Shown in pieces: positions 1-10,389 of a stretch of 64,000 nucleotides of DNA. This DNA comes from Culex pipiens pallens. Taxonomy: Eukaryota; Arthropoda; Insecta; Diptera; Culicidae. The position numbers were made by a program, and so were the translations under genes. Positions within the stretch are counted from its first letter, which is position 1; each line of letters starts with the position of its first letter. The stretch lies in assembly GCF_016801865.2 (NCBI RefSeq), contig NC_068937.1, positions 127,628,955 to 127,692,954 on the forward strand. Reading direction: 5' to 3'. A model generated the notes under the pieces. The model made no database searches, had not been told where the DNA came from, and saw nothing but the letters and a program-made list of their open reading frames with translations.

Positions 1-1
1 A

Positions 2-979
2 ATACTTGAAACAAATAGTGATGAAAGTTACGAAATTCAAGTTAAAGGTGATTTACTCACCATACAACATGAGAAGTTCGAATTATTCATCAAAATGGTG
101 TTTTTAAAAGAAAAATCAGAATGGGGTGCAAACGAAGTGATCTCTATTTGGTTTCAATTGAACGATTTGCACTACATAGTATGGCAGAAATTCAAAAAGA
201 AAATTGACTTGCTAGTTCCACTGGACTCAAAAGAAATGAGACAGGTAATTGCCAACTTTTTGGATGAATATATTATTAAAAACGACTTGCCCATCTTTGC
301 TGGGAAGAAATTCAAAATAAAAACGAACCTTGTGATTTCAAAAATTGATCAGTTACATAAAAAATTGAGTACACATACTGATGAAAGTAAAATTCCAGCG
401 AATGATAACTTAATTACCATAAAATATGAGAAATTTGGATTGTTCATCGAAATCTTGCTTCTTGAAGAAATAACAGAATGTTTGCCATCTGAATTGATCA
501 CAAATGAATTTAGGCAAGTAACAACTAATCAACAAAATTATCTGACATGGCAGCCAAAACATAATGATCAGTTTCGTAGGAATAAAATACCTCAGATGAA
601 AATGTCTGAAATTGACATTTATGCGAAAAGACAAAACTGTCCTGAGATCATCAAAATGCTTCTAGAGAAAATATCAGACATTCAGAATCTGCCACTTAAA
701 TTGATTGCAAATGAAATGTTGAACGATTTGCACTTCATTTTATGTCAGAAATTTAAAACCCAAATACACTTGCTAGTTTCGATGATTTTTCTTGTAATAT
801 TAACATGGATTTTTGATTCAGTTAAAGAATACCTTCAGAATGTCTTTTCCTTACTATGTACAGTCAGTGCATTCTTTAAAATGCCTTTTTATAAAATAAC
901 AAAATCGATCGTAAATGAAAAACAAGCCATTTTTTTCTGCTATGACAAACATAAAATTGCAAATCAATTCCAATTCTAG
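2..979 (+). CDS. 3' part of an unrecognised internally repetitive protein (runs off the left edge)
   Basis: The reading frame is open from the first bases of the window to a TAG at 977-979, so the start codon lies outside and about 325 residues are visible. I do not recognise a family. The protein contains a diverged repeat: the block NDLHYIVWQKFKKKIDLLV (bases ~167-225) recurs as NDLPIFAGKKFKIKTNL (~280-330) and as NDLHFILCQKFKTQIHLLV (~724-780). A second block, DES...LTI..EKF.LFI, occurs at ~20-93 and ~382-453. Repeat spacing is irregular. After the last copy the sequence turns hydrophobic (IFLVILTWIF), which could be a membrane segment or non-coding read-through. Base composition is as AT-rich as the spacer, unlike the GC-rich genes further right. 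It may be a terminal exon, a decaying gene or a repeat-derived frame; repeat conservation favours past coding. Confidence 0.4.
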   Translation: MLETNSDESYEIQVKGDLLTIQHEKFELFIKMVFLKEKSEWGANEVISIWFQLNDLHYIVWQKFKKKIDLLVPLDSKEMRQVIANFLDEYIIKNDLPIFAGKKFKIKTNLVISKIDQLHKKLSTHTDESKIPANDNLITIKYEKFGLFIEILLLEEITECLPSELITNEFRQVTTNQQNYLTWQPKHNDQFRRNKIPQMKMSEIDIYAKRQNCPEIIKMLLEKISDIQNLPLKLIANEMLNDLHFILCQKFKTQIHLLVSMIFLVILTWIFDSVKEYLQNVFSLLCTVSAFFKMPFYKITKSIVNEKQAIFFCYDKHKIANQFQF

Positions 980-1338
980 AGTTTTTTTTTAATGGTCCTA
1001 TCAACATAAGCAAGACAATAGTTTAAAAACTCTAGAATTATTGATAATCAAGTTTGAATTGAAGAAAACCCCGGAAAACTCCTCCTTTTTAAATCAAACT
1101 CACAGAAACCAAAAATTTCTAGTTAACAAAAGCTTCGACCAATCAAAAAAGCAATTCAATGATTAAAAAGTTGTTAAAATTCCGTACAAATCCGTATTAT
1201 GCGTAAAATTCCCTACAAAAATTCCGGCCTGTTAAAAATCCGCGAAGAGCTTCGAAAATCCGTATGGTAAGGAAAAAATCCGTACAGTTGGTAGCCTTAA
1301 ACATACTCTATGGTTCAAGTCAAACAACCAAATCCTTG
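980..1338. other. AT-rich spacer with AAAATCCGTA-type motif cluster
   Basis: No gene seen. Between ~1170 and 1290 the motif (A)AAATCCGTA and variants (TTCCGTACAAATCCGTAT, AAAATCCGCG, AAAATCCGTA) recur about six times, probably a fragment of a dispersed repeat. Confidence 0.4.
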
Positions 1339-1578
1339 CGTTCCATACACTGCAGTGTCAGTGTCAGTGCAGTGTTCCAGATCGCAAAATTATGTGGAAA
1401 ATGGATTTTCCGAAAAATTGTGAAGTTTTGGAGATTTGGTTTCCGTTGAAGTGTGGTTTTAAATGGAAAGGTGCAACTTTTGGTTTGGTTAAAAATAAGG
1501 GTGGTTCACGATTTGATAAAATTTTGGAGTCTTCGACAAAGTAGCTTGGATTGGCAAGCGCAAAAACTTTCTAGAAGA

Positions 1579-3137
1579 TTTTTTGAAATTAAATATGTCT
1601 TTATTGAACTTTCTTATAATAATTACATTTCATTTACATTCTAAGTGGTATGGCTACATGCTCTTCATCTTTGTTATATTTTTCGTTTTCTTATTAACTG
1701 TTCATATTCATTTATTTACTTCAAATTGTTTTACATTTTTGCATTAAATCGAATACATTTGGGTAAAAAAGAAAAAAAAATCACTTTAACAACTAATCCT
1801 AACTTAAAACTAAAAAATCAAATTCATTGAAATATTCAAAATCATTAGAACGAGTAAACTACGAACTGTATTTTAAGATAAATCCTCCAAGCGTTCTTAC
1901 TGGTTCCGCACGAGTTTTGCAACCACGCAGTGTTGTTGTCATCTCGATGAAAATGTTCAAAAGTTCTTGTGTTGAAAACAGGTCACTACTGCCTTCATCC
2001 GTTGATGCTGGTTGGTTTTCCCTCGGTTGCTGACTGAAGCCAGGAGGTGTTGTATTCTCTGCAACTTTTTGCCGCTGATTCAACGGCAATGGCTGCAGAT
2101 TTGGAACCACTCGAACAGATCCCGCTCCAGGTGACGCCAAAGCAGGAAAATCCACGTCCGTGTATGCTGGTGGTGTTTTGCGACGATTTGGTTGGTGCCT
2201 CGTCGTCGCTTGCTGCCGAATTTTTACAAACTCAGCTCGTTTTGGGCAGCTTCGATTCTTGGTCGAATGGTCGCCGCCGCAATTGAAGCATTTGGCTTCG
2301 ATGTTCTCGTTGATTGTTTCGCAAGCTTGAGTTTTGTGCTCACCTCCGCAGGTTGCACAACGACTCTTGATGAAACAGTTCCTTCCACCATGTCCAAACT
2401 GCAAACAGTTCGAACATTGTGTCACGACACGGTGCACTGGACGATAACGTTCCCAAGTCACGATGAAGTTGAAAATTGCCCGAACTGCTTTCAGCTCAGA
2501 CGGCGTTGTCGATCCTCTCTCGAGATGAACCAGATACAGTTGATCACGATACTTGATGTCCTTGTTGTGTCTCGTCATCTTGAAGACTTCGATCACGTTC
2601 AACTTCAGAGTTTTGAGCTCTTCTTTCAGCACACTCACATCCATGTCGTACAGACCACGGAGGACCTGTTTCATGGGGCGTTTACCTGGATCGTCATGGC
2701 TGTAGTATTCAATCTTTGTGTTGTTCAGGAAATCCCGAACGTAGTTGTAATCCTTTCTGGTAGGTAGCAGAATTTTGAGTCCATCAGCACACAAGCGAAT
2801 GGAAGCTCGTAAAGCACCAGATTTGATAAACCCGGTCCGATGACGATGTTTTCACAAAAATGGGTGGCAACTTTTCCCGTCGTTCAAATTCTTCCTTCTC
2901 GCTCACGTCCACGGGGAGGGTAGCGAACTGGTTTCCAGACAATTTTTGAGCGTCCTTGCTCAAACTGCCTGGCTTTGCAGGTAGCGCTTCGGCATTCTTT
3001 AGCTTCTTCAAATCTGCCGATCCTGCTGGTGAGGACCGCCTCTTTTTCTTGCCGTGAGGCATTTTTTGCACTTTTTAGCACTTTTTTGGTTTGTGAGGGA
3101 CGCACGTCTGACTCGCTTCTCTGCTGATCGCAGACTC
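1579..3137 (-). mobile_element. Jockey/Juan-like non-LTR retroelement carrying only ORF1, with 13-bp TSD
   Basis: The segment is bounded by identical ACTTTCTAGAAGA copies at 1566-1578 and 3138-3150, a 13-bp target-site duplication. Read on the minus strand it has a short 5' UTR, a gag-like ORF1, about 280 nt of AT-rich 3' UTR and an AATAAA-containing A-rich 3' end. No ORF2 (endonuclease/reverse transcriptase) is present although both ends are intact, so the element lacks ORF2 as a whole and is not 5'-truncated in the usual way. Confidence 0.8.
1859..3062 (-). pseudogene. ORF1 (gag-like, zinc-knuckle protein) of the LINE, frameshifted
   Basis: RNA-binding ORF1 protein of a Jockey-clade LINE; in this family it packages the element's RNA. 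Translation starts at the ATG at 3060-3062 with a basic stretch (MPHGKKKRRSS) and runs to about 2784, where a single frameshift near 2784-2815 breaks it. The second frame continues from about 2794 to the stop near 1859. The second part has the conserved pre-zinc-finger domain and three Cys/His clusters typical of LINE gag proteins: CSNCLQFGHGGRNC, CATCGGEHKTQAC and CFNCGGDH...C. A Pro/Gln-rich tail follows. The frameshift makes this copy a pseudogene unless it is a sequencing error. It lies inside an element that has no ORF2. Confidence 0.85.
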
Positions 3138-3257
3138 ACTTTCTAGAAGACAAAAACAATATTTCTGAAAAGTTAGATTTTCAAAATCCCCCTAATCGTG
3201 AACCACCCTAATTTTCAACCAAACCAAAAGTTGCACCTTTCCATTTAAAACAACACT

Positions 3258-3438
3258 TTTTTTTCATAAAATTATTTTTATTATGTCTTTTTCGGTACTG
3301 GGACCTGGTTAGGACCGAGTCGGCTTTTGCAATTACATTGTTCTTAATGCTAAGAGTAATTACAGAGGATCTTGTGTGTAAATGTTAGTGGGAGGGGAGC
3401 CGATTACCCGCGGCCTACTCGGGGTTAGTAGGTAAGGG
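3258..3438 (-). mobile_element. Short retroposed insert (SINE or truncated LINE 3' end) with 11-bp TSD
   Basis: AAAACAACACT occurs at 3247-3257 and 3440-3450, flanking ~181 bp that end in an A-rich run when read on the minus strand. No coding content. It interrupts the right arm of the foldback MITE. Confidence 0.7.
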
Positions 3439-3670
3439 TAAAACAACACTTCTGCGGGCACCAAATCTCCAAAATTCACAATTTTTCGGAAAATCAATTT
3501 TCCACATAATTTTGCGATCTGGAACTCTGCACTGACACTGACACTGCAGTGTATGGAACGCATTCCATTCTGCTAAATCGAGCCGGCGTGGTGATAACAC
3601 ATATTGATGGTTTGCGAAAGGTTTTTTTCGATTTTTTTTTTATTGTATTTCAATTACTGGGAGTGCCTCC

Positions 3671-3831
3671 CAGTCAACTCAATCGGAATTTTGAAACGAA
3701 ATTCAACTCGAATCGTTTACGTATTCCGTTTCAAACGCGACACCGTATACATACCGGTTGTTGCGTTTGAAACGGAATACGTTAACGATTCGGGTTGAAT
3801 TCGGTTTCACAATTCCAATTGAGTTGACTGG
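3671..3831. mobile_element. Palindromic MITE
   Basis: CAGTCAACTCAATCGGAATT at the left pairs with AATTCCAATTGAGTTGACTG at the right, and the two arms (~75 bp, with TTCCGTTTCAAACGC and its complement) meet at a short centre near 3750. Nearly the whole element is one hairpin. Confidence 0.8.
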
Positions 3832-3861
3832 GTTATTCATTCGGCTTTGCGCCACTCTGAT

Positions 3862-4100
3862 GCCATTCATAAAGTAACTTTTTTTTTTTTCTACGAGCCT
3901 AAAAGACCATTCCCGGGCAGACGGTAATAACAAAATTCATGCCATTTCAATAACAAATACTGTAAAAATAAGCAGTTTAAATCGCGCTGCCATTCATAAA
4001 GTAACTTTTTTTTTTTTCTACGAGCCTAAAAGACCATTCCCGGGCAGACGGTAATAACAAAATTCATGCCATTTCAATAACAAATACTGTAAAAATAACA
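3862..4100. repeat. Direct duplication of ~107 bp including a MITE end
   Basis: The block beginning CCATTCATAAAGTAACTTTT and ending CAAATACTGTAAAAATAA is present at ~3864-3972 and again at ~3991-4099, practically identical, separated by ~18 bp. It contains the first bases of the CCCGGGCAGACGG MITE, so the MITE's left end is duplicated. Confidence 0.85.
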
Positions 4101-4703
4101 GCAAGTGTTATGAAATCTTCTTGAAAAATCAATTTTTGTGTAAGGGTTTAATAACAGTTTATGTAAAAACGAAACTATTGGCACTACGCCCCCCGGGGCA
4201 TGGCCTTCCTCTAACGTGGGATTTCTGCTCCAGCGCCTCTGACGAGACAGGAGAAACCGGGACCGACGTTTTACTTCACCATCCGATAGAAGCTCAGTGG
4301 ATAAGGCGGGAATCGAACCCGCGTCTCATAGCATCATCGGGATCGGCAGCCGAAGCCGCTACCCCTGCGCCACGAGACCCCACAGTTTATGTTATCATAA
4401 CAAATTTGTTATTGGTCTAAAATTGGTTGAAAGCCAAAACAACTGGGGAATAACTTTTTTTGTTATGGAAGAATACCTCAAACTGTTATTGGGATGATCG
4501 GATTAGTTGTTAAAATAACAAAAAATAATAACAAAGATTTGTTCGAAGAATCACTAAAAATGTTATTAGTCTGTTAATCCAATAACATAAAAATCATAAC
4601 GGCAAACAACAAAACTTGTTATAAATAACATAAAATGTTATTGTCTTAGTATTTTCAAATAACAAAAAAAAAGTTATTCCCACGTTATTTCCGTCTGCTC
4701 GGG
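4039..4703. mobile_element. CCCGRGCAGACGG-type MITE, interrupted by a SINE
   Basis: The left end CCCGGGCAGACGGTAATAAC (4039) is the inverted match of the right end GTTATTTCCGTCTGCTCGGG (ending 4703). The interior is full of ATAACA/TGTTAT steps. A second member of the family, without the SINE, lies at 51354-51760 and aligns through the insertion point. Confidence 0.75.
4165..4381 (-). mobile_element. tRNA-derived SINE with 11-bp TSD
   Basis: ACAGTTTATGT is found at 4154-4164 and 4382-4392. On the minus strand the insert starts with a tRNA-like head carrying a Pol III A box (TGGCGCAGGGG) and B box (GGTTCGATTCC) about 60 bases further on, followed by a ~130-base body. The acceptor-stem halves do not pair, so this is a SINE promoter and not a functional tRNA gene. 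Confidence 0.8.
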
Positions 4704-5600
4704 TTCACAGATTTTTCTAACCTTCAAAATTCAACATGACTAAACGATTGAGAATTAAGATAAATTAATTGAAAAAAGTGTCAGATAAATAAACAAAATC
4801 CCTTAAAAGAGCTGGGATTTACCAACCTGCAAAGTGCTAACAGTAATGATTGTTCAAAATGATAAAATACGTAGCTACCGAACCTAACTCTTTAAAAAGA
4901 GTAGGTAAATGTTTCCAGCAATCAACGCTGTGAAGTGCGAAATTCGGTTTTAAATTAAAAAAAAGTACTCCTAGAAAATGTAATCCAATTTCCAGTCGCA
5001 AGCCGTCAAAATTTTTCTGTATTCCACTCTGTGAATAAATAATAACAAAAATAAAATAAATCCACATTCTGTGCATTTGAAAGAAAGCCATTGGTTCTTG
5101 AATTTAATGAATTGAATTTAAAAAAAAATATAGAAATTTATTTAATGCAACTAAATGCTTAAACGAACCGGTTCCAAATTTTAGGGTGTTGTTTGGAGGT
5201 GGGCCATCCATAAACTGTGTGGCCACATTGAGGGGTTTAGCGAGATTTCACGCTCCATACAAAACGTGGTTTATGTATGGCCGTGGTCGTGGGTTTTCAA
5301 AGCGCGGTCAAAATAATTAGATAAAAGATTACATTTTCATAACAGTATCGATCGCACCGGATTGCAATGCAAATCTCGACCGGCATTTGACTCGACTCGG
5401 GAAAACCCCCCTCGCCGAAGAACAACACCAAACAAACCAACTCTGTTTACCAACAGGTTCTGTTTTGGTTGCTCTGCGCCTGACTCACGGCCAAGATCAC
5501 GAACATCAAAGTAGGCTAGTTTAACCGGTTTTTCGAAGACAACGACAACGCTCGCGCGACGTCTACGCCAGCCGCGATCATCTTCCTTTGCCGAAAATTG
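4704..5600. other. Intergenic spacer upstream of gene A
   Basis: AT-rich until ~5340, then mixed composition towards gene A. No convincing gene. The last ~200 bases probably hold the gene A promoter. Confidence 0.4.
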
Positions 5601-5606
5601 ACACAG

Positions 5607-5643
5607 CGATCAGTTGATGCTGGCGAGTCGATGCGTGCAGTAG
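5607..5643 (+). promoter_or_regulatory. Putative Inr and upstream ORF of gene A
   Basis: An arthropod initiator-like ATCAGTTG lies at 5609-5616, with the A at 5612 as possible start. Directly after it, ATG at 5617 opens a 9-codon frame ending TAG at 5641-5643, out of frame with gene A and upstream of its likely start at 5661. No TATA box is obvious. Start and uORF use are inferred. Confidence 0.35.
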
Positions 5644-5660
5644 TTTGCTGTGATTGTGCG

Positions 5661-8240
5661 ATGATGTCTCCGCTGATTGTGGTGACCCTGGTCGTTTGGG
5701 GTGGACTCACGGTGGTCAGTGCGCAGGACAACAAGTTCCAGTGCGGGTTGCCGCGGGCGAGGTCCCAGTACTTGATCGTCAAGGGCGAGGACACACGGCA
5801 TGGAGCGTGGCCTTGGCACGTGGCCATGTGGCTGAAGCAGCGGGACGGGACGGACAAGTACTCCTGCGGAGGGACGCTGATCAGTCAGAAGTTCGTGCTG
5901 ACCGCGGCGCATTGCGTGCTGAGCGAGAACCGGCACAAGTTGTTGCGAAGTGCGACCGATATTACCGTGTGGGCGGGGGTCTTTGACCTGAACAATCCGG
6001 AGACGGACACGAGGCAGGTGCGATCGGTCTCGAAGATTCACATCAATGGGTACACGCGGGAGAGTTTGTTGAACGATATTGCTTTGCTGGAGCTGTCGGA
6101 ACCGGTTACGTACAGTGCGTACGTGCTTCCGGCTTGCTTGAGCGAGAAGACGACCTTGAGAACCGACTCCGGAACGGTCGTTGGGTGGGGAGTGGCCGAT
6201 GATGACAAACCGTCACCGACGTTGAAGAAACTATCGCTTCCGGTGGTGGCGGAATCGGAATGTCTCAAGAGTGATCCGTTGGTGTTTGGGGTGGCGCTGC
6301 AGAAGGAACTGTTTTGCGCTGGGTACGCCAACGGTTCCGCTCCGTGCAACGGAGACAGTGGAGGTGGACTCATGGTTCAACGTGGTGACGCTTGGTATGT
6401 GGCGGGTATCGTTTCCTTCACCAAGATCCGCAGCGGTGGGTCGAATCTCTGCTTGGCGGACTCGTACACCGCGTTCACCAACGTCACCGCCTACTGGGAT
6501 TGGATCGAAAAGACCACCAACATTGACTTCCGCGGCCGGTACAACGATGAGAGTGAGTTTTAGAAATACCCCAAGCTACTTGGATCAACCCTAACTTCCA
6601 CCTACTTCCCAGAAAACATCCCCTGCGAAACGCCCAACAAAATCCCCGGCATCTGCGTCCCGCTCCAGCAGTGCAAAAACATCTTCAACCTGATCCGGGC
6701 GCCCCTGCTCTCCAAACCGGACGCCAACTACATCAGCCGTTCGGTCTGCCAAATTGGCGGAATTCCGCGTGCGGTTTGCTGTCGAAAGGACCAAATCGAA
6801 CCGATCCCGCTTCATCCGAACGCGCTGCTCCTGCCGAGCGACTGCGGCCGCTCGAAGGTGCGGAACGTTCCGCCCAAGGGCCAAACGACGTCCGTGTTCG
6901 AGTTTCCTTGGATGGCGATGGTGCGCTTCGAGCGGAGGAAAAATGGCGTCATTCCGTTCTGTCTGGGAACGCTGCTGAACACGCGCTACGTGCTGTCCGT
7001 GGCGGGCTGTATGAGCAAGCTGAAGTCGGTGCAGGTGTAAGTTGGGGATGATTTTTGGAAGGGTTTTCTTAAGTTGACATTACGAATAAGAGAAATATGT
7101 CCATTTTCAGCAGTCTAGGAGGTGGTGTCTGGATGATACTGGATAAAACGAGGTTTTCTTTGAAATTTTCTTAAACCAAGTACACCAACCAGTAGAGCAG
7201 CTTTTTCAAACATTTTGGTTTAAAAAAGAAAGTGTTATTCCTATTCCTTGAAAATATATAGGTATTACAAAAGTTTTTTCCAAAATCTATTATGGTCAGA
7301 GAATAATGCACTGGTAGCCTGTCAAGTGCTGCCAGTTCATGACAAGGTAGAGATAAATACACATTCTAAATTATTACATGTTTCGGGACTATTTTTCAAG
7401 TTACATTCACTAGCAAATGTTGAAAATTTCAAAGAGTTCGGATAATTGAGTATAAATGTTAATGTTTCATCCCGATGATCAGAAAAAAGTCAAAATAAAG
7501 ATCAATGACTAACAAAATTGCCATTCTAGGGACCACGTCCGGCTCGGCGAACACTCGGAAACGACCGAGATCGACTGCGCGTTCGACGCGCAAGGCCGCC
7601 GAATGTGCGCGGACCGCGTGCTGGACGTCAAGGTCGAGTCGATCGTGCGCCACCCCCAGTTTGACGTTCCGATGTACACCAACGATCTGGCGGTCGTCCG
7701 GCTGGCCACCGATATTCAGTACTCGGGTAAGAAAGATCTAGTTAGCACCGAAAATTAGCACGTTTGCGTTGACGCGCGATCATTCCAGATCACATCAAAC
7801 CGGTCTGCCTGCCGTTGAACTCGCCCCATCGGACCAACATCCCGAACGAGATGATCATCACGGCGTGGGATTTGGACCTGATGAAACCGAACACGTACAT
7901 CGGGGAGCTGAAGCGGTACCCGCAGCGGAACATGGACATTGAAACGTGTCAACGGCGGTACGAACTGTCCGGTTTTACGCCGGAACTCGACGAAGATCGA
8001 GTGTGCGCGCTGCAGCTGGGACCGGAGTACAACTGCCAACGGATGGCCGGAGCCCCGGTCGGGGCGTACGTGAACATGGACGGCGAACGGTTCGTGCAGT
8101 TCGGGATGTGGAAGTTCGCCCCGCTGAACTGTACCGTACGCGAAACGGTTCCCGGGCTTGCGATGCACATGGGTCGCTACCTCGATTGGGTGCTGAGCAC
8201 GCTTGAACCCTCGGACCGAAGCATAATTAGGAAGAATTAA
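5661..8240 (+). CDS. Gene A: secreted S1 protease - clip domain - inactive S1 homologue
   Basis: Four exons, 5661-6552, 6613-7036, 7530-7726 and 7789-8240, all with GT/AG borders (phases 1, 2, 1), giving ~654 residues. A signal peptide (MMSPLIVVTLVVWGGLTVVSA) comes first. Domain 1 is an S1 protease with His84 (TAAHC), Asp139 (NDIALL) and Ser233 (GDSGGG). The residue six before Ser is Ala, so it is not trypsin-like, and Leu precedes the IVKG neo-terminus. Exon 2 encodes a six-Cys clip domain (from Cys302, ending VCC). Domain 3 is S1-like but has AGC for AHC and an Ala at the Ser position, with Asp kept, so it should be inactive. ATG 5661 is preferred to 5631 because of signal peptide and context. 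Clip domains normally precede one protease domain; here the clip lies between two. Mosquito proteins of this plan exist (I recall the CLIPE group, unverified). Likely an extracellular cascade component; its 3' end faces gene B. Confidence 0.88.
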
Positions 8241-8271
8241 AGTCAGTTATATCAAGGTTCTAAGTGTTTTA

Positions 8272-10293
8272 TTACGGTGAAATACTCTCCAATATCCAAT
8301 CCACAAACACAACCACGTTCATGTAGACCTTCGGAACGGTCTGCGCGATCGTGCAGTTGGTCTCGGCGTTCCGGGTCACCCCGTACTGCACCGCCCGGAC
8401 GCGATCCCCTTGGGTGACCCGCGCGATCAACGGTGCCCCCAAGTGTTGCGCGCACAAGTACTTTGGACCCTGGGCTAGCGCGCAGAACATCCTGTCCGTG
8501 ACCCACGGCGTATAGCCAAAGTCCTCAAAACGCTCCTCGCACTCGGACTTTTCGACAAAGCTCGAGCGGGTCTTGTACAGCTCCAGCCCGGCACCGTTGC
8601 CCTCGAACAAACTCACGGTGAACTCCTTGGGTAGCGTTGTGCGAAGATCTTCTCGGATTGGTAGACAAACCGGGCCGATGTTGTCCGTGAAGATCACCTT
8701 CTCCTGCAGACGAACCAGTCCAAGATCGTTGTTGATGCTCTGCTTATCGGTTTGCGGATGCAGGATGAACGGTAGCACGGCCTTGACGTCCAGCGGAGGT
8801 CCACTGCACTGGTCAGCTCCGTCGCAGTCTCTTTCCTGACCGAGCGATCGCTCCCCTAGACGAACGTAATCCCTACAAAACAAACCGCAATTATCTTCAT
8901 TGACCCCCGAAACCTAAGCTTAACCTCAACTTACAGTTCCTTCCGCTCCTTGGCCTTCAAACATCTCGCAGTGGTCAGCACGTAGCGATTGTTAATCAGC
9001 GATCCCGTACAGTACAGGTCGTGATCTTCGGTAGCCTTGCTCGATCGAATCAGCGCAATCCACGGAAACTCGTAGACGTTCGCTTTGGCAGCGGTGCTGG
9101 GCGGTTCCCACTGCTTCGAAACTCCACAATCTAGCGGCAGCAGGATCGCGTTTCGGTGGATCGCAATCCGTTCAACCTGATCTTGGGCGCAGCAAACGCT
9201 GCGGCGAACTCCACGCAGTTCACAGACGTTTTGACGAATTTTGTTGGCGGATTCTTCAGAAAGAAGTGGCGATCGAAGGGTATCGAAGACGTCGCGACAT
9301 TGCTGAACTGGGACGCACGTTCCGTTGGTTTGACCGGATGTTGAACAGGGTACGGTTTCTAGAATGGACGATCGTTGATTTCTAATCTTCAATTACTTAC
9401 CTAGATTACTCACTCTCAATTCCGTACTCCTGGCTAAAATCGGTATTGGTGATCTTCTCGATCCAGTCCAAATACGCATTGACTTTGATGAACACCGAAT
9501 ACGTCTTGGTCTGGCAGAGATGTGAGCCGTCACGGGTTCTTGTAAACGACACAACCCCACCCAAATACCAAGCGTCACCCCTTTCAAAAACCATTCCACC
9601 GCCACTGTCTCCGTTACAGGCCGTTGTTCCGTTGACATACCCCGCACAAAATACCCTCTCCGTCAGCACTCGTCCGTACAGCTCCGGCTCCTTCCGCTTA
9701 CACTCCAACTCGTCGATCACCGGCAGCTTGGCCAGCTTCAGCTTCGTCGACGGAATATCATTCTCGGTCACTCCCCAACCGACCACGGCTCCCAACTTCC
9801 CCGGCGCCAATTCCGTCCTCTTGCTCAGACAAGCCGGCAGGATAAAGTCCGTAAACTCAACCGGACTCTCCAACTCCAGCAGCGCAATATCATCCCGCAA
9901 TTCTTCCAACGAAAACCCACCGTGCCGATGAACCTTCTCCACGTTGAAGGTCTTCCCCTCCGGCGAGCCAACCGCATTGACGCCCAGCTGAACCGACATC
10001 CGCGGAGCCTTGTTCGGATTGTCCGGATTCAGCGTACAGTGCGCGGCCGTCACGACGAACCGCTCGCTGATCAACGTGCCACCGCAGACGTACTCCGTCG
10101 TAGAGTCGTTCGAATGCAGCCGAATCGCAGCATGCCACGGCCAGTCGCTGATCTTCGCGTCCACCCCGTTGACGATCAGCAGCGTGTTGGCGTGCTTCGG
10201 GATGCCGCACTGGAAGGCTGCATTTTGAAAGACTTCCGATGCGCGGTTTGATGCGATGAAGATAAGACAAAGTAGGCTGACAGATTTGGACAT
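8272..10293 (-). CDS. Gene B: secreted S1 protease - clip domain - inactive S1 homologue
   Basis: Three exons on the minus strand: 10293-9414, 9358-8935 and 8872-8272, giving 634 residues. Start ATG at 10291-10293 opens a signal peptide (MSKSVSLLCLIFIASNRAS). Domain 1 has a complete triad: His85, Asp135 and Ser230 in CNGDSGGG. The S1-pocket position is Thr (TACNGDS), and Leu precedes IVNG. The clip domain begins at Cys298 and ends VCC; its exon is 424 nt, as in A and C. Domain 3 has ARC for AHC and QHLGAP in place of GDSGGP, so His and Ser are lost. The last intron of gene A is absent here and in C. Domain 1 is almost identical to gene C through the middle, while the clip and last domain differ clearly. 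A poly(A) signal (AATAAA on minus) lies at 8265-8270, inside the gap to gene A. Confidence 0.9.
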
Positions 10294-10330
10294 TGCTGGT
10301 GGAATCTTTTGTAGGCGCTGGTCACGGAAA

Positions 10331-10337
10331 GACTGAA
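10331..10337 (-). promoter_or_regulatory. Putative initiator of gene B
   Basis: TTCAGTC on the minus strand puts a likely transcription start about 41 bases before the ATG. A transposon begins at 10390, so only about 55 bases of native promoter remain upstream. Inferred from the motif only. Confidence 0.35.
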
Positions 10338-10389
10338 GAACTTTTGAGCGCAAGTACTAATGGCGTCTGGTGGGACAACTGCTGAATTT

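Larger units (their letters stand above)
1339..3561. mobile_element. Foldback MITE split by two retroposed insertions
   Basis: The left end GCGTTCCATACACTGCAGTG (1339 onward) is matched in reverse complement by the right end finishing at 3561. The arms continue inward for ~190-200 bp: the gggtggttcacgat segment at ~1500 pairs with its complement at ~3200. Without the LINE (1579-3137) and the second insert (3258-3438) the element would be only a few hundred bases, the size of an inverted-repeat MITE. No transposase is present. Confidence 0.75.

Noticed and set aside
4296..4381. tRNA gene on the minus strand
   Set aside because: A and B boxes are present, but acceptor-stem ends do not pair, the anticodon arm is irregular, and the segment is the head of a 217-bp insert with TSD: a SINE.
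5610..6041. Long frames antisense to the protease genes (also at 7755-8168, 9446-9931, 16978-17430)
   Set aside because: Shadows of GC-rich coding exons; the sense frames carry all protease motifs.
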